Shown here: piece by piece, positions 58,589-64,000 of the stretch
How positions within the stretch are numbered: position 1 is the first letter of the stretch
Layout: the number at the start of each line of letters is the position of its first letter
NCBI GenBank assembly: GCA_019695185.1
Contig: JAIBAN010000037.1
Span: 1 to 64,000 of the forward strand
DNA length: 64,000 bases
DNA from: Blastocatellia bacterium
GTDB taxonomy: Bacteria; Acidobacteriota; Blastocatellia; Chloracidobacteriales; Chloracidobacteriaceae
Direction: 5' to 3'
Position numbers and translations under genes: made by a program
Notes under the pieces: generated by a model
Seen by the model: only the letters and a program-made list of their open reading frames with translations
What the model was told of the DNA's origin: nothing
The model's database searches: none

Positions 58589-59626
58589 ATGTCTGGTGAA
58601 CGTTCCATAGTCTTTGTCCCGACGTTTGGCCAAATTAACTCAATTCCTTTTTGGACCCGGCTGCGGATTGAAACCACCGCTTTCAGCCAGGAACTGCGCC
58701 GCAATCCGCGCGGAATCTGGCAGGCGTTAACGGCTTCCACCGCGATGGAACAGCGGCGGATGCGGGTTTTGGGCTGGTGCCTCATGACGGCGGCCTGTCT
58801 GTTTTCGACCACATTGGGAATCATCCTGGTTTTGTCGGGCAGCGCACGGAGTCAGGCCCAGGTAGAACTGGCGGCAGTCAAACCGTTGTTTTTTCAGACC
58901 TGGCTGCCTCCGACCATGCCGGACCCGCGAACCCAAGGTGGGAGTGGACTCAAGGAATTTTTGAAACAGCCTTCCGGAAAGGGTGGTGGCGGAGCCGGCA
59001 GCGAGCAGCCCCTCCCGGCTTCGCACGGAAAATATGCACAGGCTTCGCTGGATGCACCCCAGGTGGTGGCTCCATCCGTTCAGCAACGGGTTGAACAGCC
59101 CAGCCTGCCGGTGGTTCCGATTGTGCGGGCTGACCCGCAGGCCATGCCCAAATTGGACCAGAATCTGCCTTTGGGGGACCCGAAAAGCCTCTTGACAAGC
59201 CCTTCGGATGGAACCGGCAAAAACGGCGGAATTGGGAATGGCAAGGGACCCGGACAGGGAAACGGTGAGGGACCCGGTGCCGGTCCAGGTCGTGATGGAG
59301 GGGTGGGTGGAGGTTCTCCTGGTGGTCCTCCAGGTCCGGGAAATGGTGGAAACGGTGGTTCGGCCCGCCCAACCATCCTGAACACGGTCAAACCTAAATA
59401 TACCGAGGAAGCCCGCAACTCCAAAATTGTCGGAAAAGTTACGCTTTCGGTGGAATTTCGGGCTGATGGCCGCATTGGTGACATCCGTATCATTCATGGT
59501 TTGGGGTACGGACTGGACGAAAATGCCATTTCCGCCGCTCGGCAACTGGCTTTTCGTCCGGCATTGGAAAACGGTACGCCCGTCTCAACCCGCGCCAGAG
59601 TTGAATTCACGTTTAATCTGATTTGA
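58589..59626 (+). CDS. TonB-family protein, second copy
   Basis: A 345-residue inner-membrane protein and a paralogue of the previous gene. The shared parts are the 'ELRRNPRGIWQAL' juxtamembrane type, the membrane helix (about 70-92, LMTAACLFSTTLGIILVL), the Gly/Pro/Asn-rich spacer (with SLPVVPIVRADPQ and NLPLGDPKSLL blocks nearly identical to its neighbour) and the TonB C-terminal domain (about 258-345). The anti-sigma-like N terminus is missing. A tandem duplication with loss of that domain explains the pair. The ATG at 58589 lies just after GGGGGAACT. Confidence 0.88.
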   Translation: MSGERSIVFVPTFGQINSIPFWTRLRIETTAFSQELRRNPRGIWQALTASTAMEQRRMRVLGWCLMTAACLFSTTLGIILVLSGSARSQAQVELAAVKPLFFQTWLPPTMPDPRTQGGSGLKEFLKQPSGKGGGGAGSEQPLPASHGKYAQASLDAPQVVAPSVQQRVEQPSLPVVPIVRADPQAMPKLDQNLPLGDPKSLLTSPSDGTGKNGGIGNGKGPGQGNGEGPGAGPGRDGGVGGGSPGGPPGPGNGGNGGSARPTILNTVKPKYTEEARNSKIVGKVTLSVEFRADGRIGDIRIIHGLGYGLDENAISAARQLAFRPALENGTPVSTRARVEFTFNLI

Positions 59627-60143
59627 AGTGTGCCGCAAAACACTCAATCGAACCACAGAACGCGAGTTTACAAGAAGTCTTCCGGAGGAAGACATCATGG
59701 TAGCCAGGGTGTGGAACGCAGTGGAACCCCTGGGGAACGGTTCCAAAATGATTCCGCGCTCCGGCAGGAGCTTATTCCCAAAGGAGATAAAGCACTCCTG
59801 CCGGAGTGCGATTGTCTCTCAAACGCTGACCAGGGGTTTCGCTGCGCTTCACACCCTGGCTCCCATAACCATGCTCCTGCCGGAGCATTTGGGCATTCCT
59901 CCGAAATGAGCAGAAAAGTTGATTCCCCATAAACTGACTTCTTATAGCTAAAGATAACGTGTCAGCGGGTGGTTTTTTCATTTCAGGTGGATTTCAGTCG
60001 GCTTCTTTCTGTTCTGACAGTCCAAATTCTCCCACAGTTCCGTATTCCTCCCACACACGCGCAGCCGATGTCACCAGACAAATAAAAAAGTGTTCCAAAG
60101 GGCTTGTCTGTCATTTGAAAAACCGACAAGTCAAGGGAGGTGT
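59627..60143. repeat. Nested inverted repeats, mobile-type palindromic element
   Basis: About 517 bases without a gene I trust. The outer inverted repeat is 32 bp with four mismatches (59702-59733 with 59830-59861, AGCCAGGGTGTG...CCCCTGG type). Inside it is a 12-bp perfect inverted repeat (CTCCGGCAGGAG at 59759-59770 with CTCCTGCCGGAG at 59795-59806). A further palindrome GCTCCTGCCGGAGC lies at 59873-59886. The layout, about 160 bp with long ends, is that of a miniature element or a REP-like unit. The last 150 bases hold the leader of the cytochrome gene. Confidence 0.75.
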
Positions 60144-61691
60144 ATGAGTCGAATTGTTCGATTCTGTTTTCTATTTCTCTGGGCGGGAATCGTAACCTGG
60201 ATAGGAATCAGCGCGCCGGTTTCCCAGACCCCCAACCATCAATCTTTCATAACCAGGGCCAAACCTGCTCCAAGGTTGTGGAATTCCAAAGCCCTCGCCA
60301 GTTGGCCGGTTCCGATTGCGGGCGTCAATGCAACGCCAAACTATTATGCGGAAGCAGAATATTACGCCGCGCCGGTGGACAATCTGCGAACCTACCCGGT
60401 TTATCATCCGGATTTTGAGCCGAAAGGCTATCGGGAGCACCTCAAGCAACTCGGTGCCCAACCATTGATTGAACCCGAAAAAATCAAAACCGAAAAGGAT
60501 TGGATTGCAGCCGGTCAGCGGGTATTTGACGAATTGGATGTGCCGATTTCACGAACTGAGGACGCCCAAGTGCTGGCCTTCCTTCAGGACCGGGAAGCCC
60601 TCAAAAAAAACCATGCCGATGTAACCAGGGATGGAATTTTACCCGGTTTCCGGTGGGTCGTGACGAAAGAAGGAAAGCTGCAAGTATCCCTGGCGGAATG
60701 TTCCGCCTGTCATGTTCGGCTGATGCCGGATGGAAAACTGTTGCGCGGGGCTCCGGGAAACCAAAATCTGGGAATGCCGGTTGTCAATCTCTTTCTGGGG
60801 GAGTTTGCCTCCCGACTGGAAAAGGAAGGGATGGGGGCCACGTTGCAGGAAACGGAATACGCCTCATACGGGGTGCCCTGGCTGCCCCATGACATCCATC
60901 AAAAGCTCCGAACCATGAAGGAAGAGGAGATTGCCCAAGTGGATGGAGCCCCCATGCCGGGAACCTTTGCCCGTTTCAACGGCAGCCCATATTACATCAC
61001 AAAAATTCCTGATTTAATCGGAATCAAAGACCAGCGTTACCTGGACCATACCGGAACGCACCGCAACCGGGGACCGGAAGACATTGCCCGCTATGGAATT
61101 CTGGTAACGACTGCGGATGATGGTTCCATTGGGCCTTACCAATTCAAGACCGAAGCCCAAAGAAAACTGCTTTTCCGGTTCAGTGATGAAGCCATGTTTG
61201 CCTTGGGGAAATATATTTACTCACTTGAATATCCAGTAAATCCAAACAAACCGAACGACCTGACCGCCAAAGGAAAGAAAGTTTTTGACAGTCAGGGATG
61301 CATGGTTTGCCATACGCCGCCGCTCTATACCAACAATGCCCTCACACCCGTGAAAGGGTTTACTCCGTCCGCAGACCTCCGGGAAACCCTGAACATCAAA
61401 CCCGTGTCAGTCGGAACCGACCCCGGTTTGGCGTTGTTGACCCGCAAAGGGACCGGATATTACAAAGTGCCTTCCCTGCGTGGGTTGTGGTATCGTGGGC
61501 TGGTTGAGCATTCCGGCTCGATTGCCTCGCTGGAGGACTGGTTTGACCCCAAACGGTTACGGGATGACTACGTTCCCAGCGGCTGGAAAGGACCCGGAGT
61601 CACAACCCGCGCCGTCAAGGGACACGAATTTGGCCTTGACCTTTCACCCGCAGATAAAAAAGCATTGATTGCGTTTCTGAAAACCCTGTGA
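60144..61691 (+). CDS. Exported c-type cytochrome, two haem sites
   Basis: A 515-residue exported protein. The ATG at 60144 has AGGGAGGTGT directly before it. A signal peptide covers about 1-27 (FCFLFLWAGIVTWIGIS). Two haem c sites are CSACHV (about 190) and CMVCHT (about 386). Other visible blocks are GAPGNQNLGMPVVNLF, YGVPWLPHDIH, 'IPDLIGIKDQRYLDHTGTHRNRGPEDIARYG' (long) and 'TGYYKVPSLRGLWYRGLVEHSGSIASLEDWFDPKRLRDDY' (long), with the last resembling the C-terminal haem domain of di-haem peroxidase-like proteins. It may be a periplasmic peroxidase or electron carrier; the reaction is not clear. It has no apparent operon partner. Confidence 0.85.
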   Translation: MSRIVRFCFLFLWAGIVTWIGISAPVSQTPNHQSFITRAKPAPRLWNSKALASWPVPIAGVNATPNYYAEAEYYAAPVDNLRTYPVYHPDFEPKGYREHLKQLGAQPLIEPEKIKTEKDWIAAGQRVFDELDVPISRTEDAQVLAFLQDREALKKNHADVTRDGILPGFRWVVTKEGKLQVSLAECSACHVRLMPDGKLLRGAPGNQNLGMPVVNLFLGEFASRLEKEGMGATLQETEYASYGVPWLPHDIHQKLRTMKEEEIAQVDGAPMPGTFARFNGSPYYITKIPDLIGIKDQRYLDHTGTHRNRGPEDIARYGILVTTADDGSIGPYQFKTEAQRKLLFRFSDEAMFALGKYIYSLEYPVNPNKPNDLTAKGKKVFDSQGCMVCHTPPLYTNNALTPVKGFTPSADLRETLNIKPVSVGTDPGLALLTRKGTGYYKVPSLRGLWYRGLVEHSGSIASLEDWFDPKRLRDDYVPSGWKGPGVTTRAVKGHEFGLDLSPADKKALIAFLKTL

Positions 61692-61882
61692 CAAAAAACA
61701 GGACTGAGGACTGAGGACTGAGGACTGAGGACTGAGTTTCCAATTGGCTTGTTTGGAGGTGTTTGGAACGAGTTTCAACCCACAAGAAAGAGTGAGGTTA
61801 AATTCTCAGTCCTCAGTCCTCAGTCCTCAGTCCTCAGTCCTGGTTCCCCAAAAAATTCCAACTTCCCAGAGGACTTGTTGCC
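61692..61882. repeat. Inverted pair of AGGACTG heptamers
   Basis: Five AGGACTG copies (61700-61736) face five CAGTCCT copies (61806-61842), about 70 bases apart, between the cytochrome gene and the deoxyhypusine-synthase-like gene. Confidence 0.8.
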
Positions 61883-62980
61883 ATGGCATCCAAGAGTCGC
61901 TTTTTGCAAGGGCGTCGCATTGACCCCAAACCAATTACCAAAGACACCACGCTGATTGAGCTGGTGGAAAACAATTTTTTGGCTTACAACGCTGCCCGTT
62001 TGCGCGAAGCCTGCCAGTTGTTCACCCAGAAAATGCTGGAGCCGGATGTCACCATCGGCGTTTCCGTGACGGGAGCGTTGACACCCGCCGGGTTGGGGAT
62101 TTCCGCTTTGATTCCGCTGATGGAAGCCGGTTTTATTGACTGGATTATCAGCACGGGAGCCAATCTCTATCACGACACCCATTTCGGAATTGGACTGGCG
62201 CTTCATCGGGGACGCCACGACATCAGCGACGTGGTGCTGCGCGAAGAAGGCGTGGTCCGGATTTATGACATTTTCTTTGATTATGACGTGCTGCTTTCGA
62301 CCGATGCCTTTTTCCGCGAAGTCATCAGCGGGCCGGAGTTCCAGCGTTCGATGAGCACGGCGGAATTTCACTACCTGTGCGGGAAATACGTTGCCGAACG
62401 GGAGCGGGTGTTGGGCATCGAACGGCAGTCGTTTCTATCGGCGGCCTATCATTTGGGCGTGCCGATTTACACGTCCTCACCGGGTGACAGTTCGATTGGC
62501 ATGAACGTCGCCGCCAAACGGCTCCAGGGCAACAAGCTGGAATTTGACGTGTCGCTGGATGTCAACGAAACGGCCTCTATCGTGCTGGGAGCCAAGCGTT
62601 CGGGCGGCAAGAGTGCGGCATGGATTTTGGGCGGCGGCAGTCCGAAAAACTTTCTGCTCCAGACCGAACCGCAGATTCAGGAGGTTTTGGGCATTGATGA
62701 ACGGGGACACGATTATTTCCTGCAAGTCACAGACGCCCGGCCCGACACCGGCGGACTTTCCGGAGCCACCCCTGGCGAAGCGGTCAGTTGGGGCAAGGTT
62801 GACCCCGAACGCCTGCCCGACGCCGTGGTCTGTTATGTGGATTCAACCGTGGCACTTCCGATTTTGACTGCCTACGCCTTGGGTTCCCACGCGCCCCGCA
62901 CGCCCAAACGGCTGTATGACCGGCGGGGTGAATTGATGGAAAATCTACAAAGGGAATACGAACAATCGGAGCGAAAATAA
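61883..62980 (+). CDS. Deoxyhypusine-synthase-family protein
   Basis: A 365-residue NAD-dependent enzyme of the deoxyhypusine synthase family. The active-site lysine motif SWGKVDP (about 302-308) is present. Other family blocks are [49 protein letters not shown] and [10 protein letters not shown]. Bacterial members lack an eIF5A substrate and are thought to transfer aminobutyl groups to polyamines (homospermidine-type products) or to another acceptor. The length is normal. It stands alone between heptamer repeats, so no pathway partner is visible. Confidence 0.9.
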   Translation: MASKSRFLQGRRIDPKPITKDTTLIELVENNFLAYNAARLREACQLFTQKMLEPDVTIGVSVTGALTPAGLGISALIPLMEAGFIDWIISTGANLYHDTHFGIGLALHRGRHDISDVVLREEGVVRIYDIFFDYDVLLSTDAFFREVISGPEFQRSMSTAEFHYLCGKYVAERERVLGIERQSFLSAAYHLGVPIYTSSPGDSSIGMNVAAKRLQGNKLEFDVSLDVNETASIVLGAKRSGGKSAAWILGGGSPKNFLLQTEPQIQEVLGIDERGHDYFLQVTDARPDTGGLSGATPGEAVSWGKVDPERLPDAVVCYVDSTVALPILTAYALGSHAPRTPKRLYDRRGELMENLQREYEQSERK

Positions 62981-63156
62981 CAAAAACAGGACTGAGGACC
63001 ATTTCCCAGGACTGAGGACTGAGGACTGAGGACTGAGGACTGAGGACTGAGTGACAACACCCTCAAGCAGGATAGTTTGTGAAATCTGTTTTTCGATAGA
63101 AAAATCAGTTAAAACCAGTCAAAAGGCTCCCATTTCCCTCAGTCCTCAGTCCTGTT
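62981..63156. repeat. Inverted AGGACTG heptamers
   Basis: About eight AGGACTG-type copies (62990-63050, with a short break) face two CAGTCCT copies (63139-63153), between convergent genes. Confidence 0.75.
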
Positions 63157-63732
63157 TTACTCAAACGTCACGTCCTCATAAACATCCGCCAGGGCCAGGG
63201 AGCAGTCAATTGTTTCCAGTTTGAGCGTTCCATTCAGGTCAGCCGTGTCAAACCGCTTCCACTCGCCGTTTTCCTGCTTGATGAAATGAGTCAGGTGCGG
63301 TTCATTTTGGGCCACCAGCATATATTCGCGGAAAGATTCCAGGGTCTTGTACGCCTCAAACTTCACGCCCCGGTCGGCTTTTTCCGTGTGCTCAGAGAGG
63401 ATTTCCACAATCAGGACCGGGTTGGTCAGAACCCCTATACCTTCCATTTTTTCAAAGACGGCCTTGCCACAGGCGACACTTGCATCCGGATAGCGATATG
63501 GCGGGAGTTTGGGAGTTTTAATCGGAATTTCACTCGTGAAAGCCGTACAGGAACGGCCTTTCAGTTGAGAGTACAGCGAGCCAAAGACATTTCCGGAAAT
63601 CCTTCCATGAGCTTCGCTGCCGCCATTCATGCAGACGATTTCCCCGTTCCAGTATTCGTAGCGGGCATCCCCCACTTTTTCCAAAGCAAAATATTCAGCC
63701 AAAGTATGGAAGTGCTTACGTTGGATTGACAT
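63157..63732 (-). CDS. Uma2/DUF820-family endonuclease-like protein
   Basis: A 191-residue protein of the Uma2 (DUF820) family, which has a restriction-endonuclease fold. Landmarks are YEYWNGEIVCMNGGSEAHG (about 26-44), YRYPDASVACG (about 76-86, with the Asp of the metal site), 'LIVEILSEHTEKADRG' (about 108-123, E-x-hydrophobic-S) and 'KFEAYKTLESFREYMLV'. The likely catalytic Asp/Glu residues appear present. The start is the ATG complementary to 63730-63732; the frame extends further but without need. Function is unknown; the family expands in cyanobacteria and acidobacteria. Confidence 0.85.
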   Translation of the reverse strand: MSIQRKHFHTLAEYFALEKVGDARYEYWNGEIVCMNGGSEAHGRISGNVFGSLYSQLKGRSCTAFTSEIPIKTPKLPPYRYPDASVACGKAVFEKMEGIGVLTNPVLIVEILSEHTEKADRGVKFEAYKTLESFREYMLVAQNEPHLTHFIKQENGEWKRFDTADLNGTLKLETIDCSLALADVYEDVTFE

Positions 63733-63753
63733 ACCCTTTGCCTTTTGAAAATA

Positions 63754-63836
63754 AACCGCGAAATACGCGAAAAACACGAAAAGAAAAGGAAGAATTTGAT
63801 TTGAAAATTTTCGCGTGTTTTGCGTATTTCGCGGTT
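63754..63836. repeat. Inverted repeat of CGCGAAATACGCGAAA type
   Basis: AACCGCGAAATACGCG...CACGAAAA faces TTTTCGCGTG...GCGTATTTCGCGGTT, about 83 bases in all, between the Uma2 gene and the partial gene at the right edge. It is another of the dispersed inverted repeats. Confidence 0.75.
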
Positions 63837-63864
63837 AAAAATCAATCCTGAAGCAAGGTTCAAT

Positions 63865-64000
63865 TCAGGAACCTACGGCCTCAAACATCTCCGCCACCAC
63901 GTCCGCCTCGTAACTTAAATTGGGAGCCAGCCAGCGTTCGACGGTTTCGACCGAAAGGTTTTTCCGCTCGGCGTAATCCGTGATTTGGTCGCGTTGGATG
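63865..64000 (-). CDS. C-terminal end of probable cobalamin-dependent methionine synthase
   Basis: An open minus-strand frame enters at the right edge and ends at the TGA complementary to 63865-63867, giving 44 residues. The end ([27 protein letters not shown]) resembles the C terminus of the activation domain of MetH-type methionine synthases, which typically end in an ERWL-A/G-P motif. The rest of the gene lies outside the window, so this is a partial call. Confidence 0.55.
   Translation of the reverse strand, partial: IQRDQITDYAERKNLSVETVERWLAPNLSYEADVVAEMFEAVGS

Noticed and set aside
59628-59932. Small protein genes downstream of the second TonB gene
   Set aside because: Two overlapping frames run through the nested inverted repeats; their sequence follows the repeat, not a protein pattern.

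Overview
The window looks like a chromosomal segment of a soil-type bacterium, most likely an Acidobacteriota member. That placement rests on gene content, not on a marker gene: very large secreted Ig-like/NHL-repeat proteins, a Ser/Thr kinase with a DUF4384 tail, a winged-helix/TPR membrane regulator, a CarboxypepD_reg-porin fusion, TonB-family proteins paired with an ECF sigma factor, and many short heptamer tandem repeats between genes. No rRNA, canonical tRNA, CRISPR array, insertion sequence or prophage was seen.

Layout. 1-1000: three small hypothetical genes. 1.1-14.1 kb: two paralogous secreted IPT/Big_2/NHL/Ig-repeat proteins flank a small exported helical protein, a NosL-like lipoprotein, a PknB-type kinase and a second DUF4384 protein. 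14.5-20.1 kb (minus strand): a redox cluster with a porin, a Tat-type FMN-binding protein, ApbE, a four-helix membrane protein and a di-haem cytochrome. 20.4-29.5 kb: a WGR/beta-propeller fusion, an orphan peptide-type binding lipoprotein, a 1225-residue PATAN/winged-helix protein and a beta-CASP RNA-processing metallo-hydrolase. 29.6-39.9 kb: one 3442-residue exported protein (FG-GAP, right-handed beta-helix, Ig-like repeats, FN3, IPT, dockerin-like end). 40.4-42.0 kb: a self-regulated TetR/DCC/membrane operon. 42.2-43.1 kb: TerB-like and ErpA-like proteins.

43.2-54.3 kb is the most interesting region: an RNA-repair island. A divergent rtcR regulator (plus strand) faces a minus-strand gene train that starts with a TROVE/Ro60 (Rsr) protein behind a very good sigma-54 promoter. 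Then come a minimal Y RNA, a Y RNA with a circularly permuted tRNA-like module, a hypothetical gene coupled to a DIP1984-family gene, an HNH protein coupled to a hypothetical protein, two tandem Y RNAs, rtcB, a small Cys-rich hypothetical gene, slipin and rtcA. The four Y-type RNAs share a basal stem, a purine-rich second helix or its equivalent, and an unpaired CTACAT motif. Three carry a T-arm, a capped acceptor stem and a D-arm in permuted order. The likely logic is that RNA damage activates RtcR (CARF sensor), RtcR drives sigma-54 transcription, Ro60 and its Y RNAs bind damaged or structured RNA, and RtcA/RtcB heal and seal ends. HNH, DIP1984 and the small hypotheticals are candidate undescribed parts.

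54.3-64 kb: an exported DUF1579-like protein, a winged-helix/TPR regulator, an ECF sigma factor coupled to an apparent anti-sigma/TonB fusion, a second TonB protein, a repeat-rich gap, a cytochrome c-like protein, a deoxyhypusine-synthase-family enzyme, a Uma2-type protein and the C-terminal end of a probable cobalamin-dependent methionine synthase cut by the window edge. Domain calls are by eye from motifs; no database search was run.
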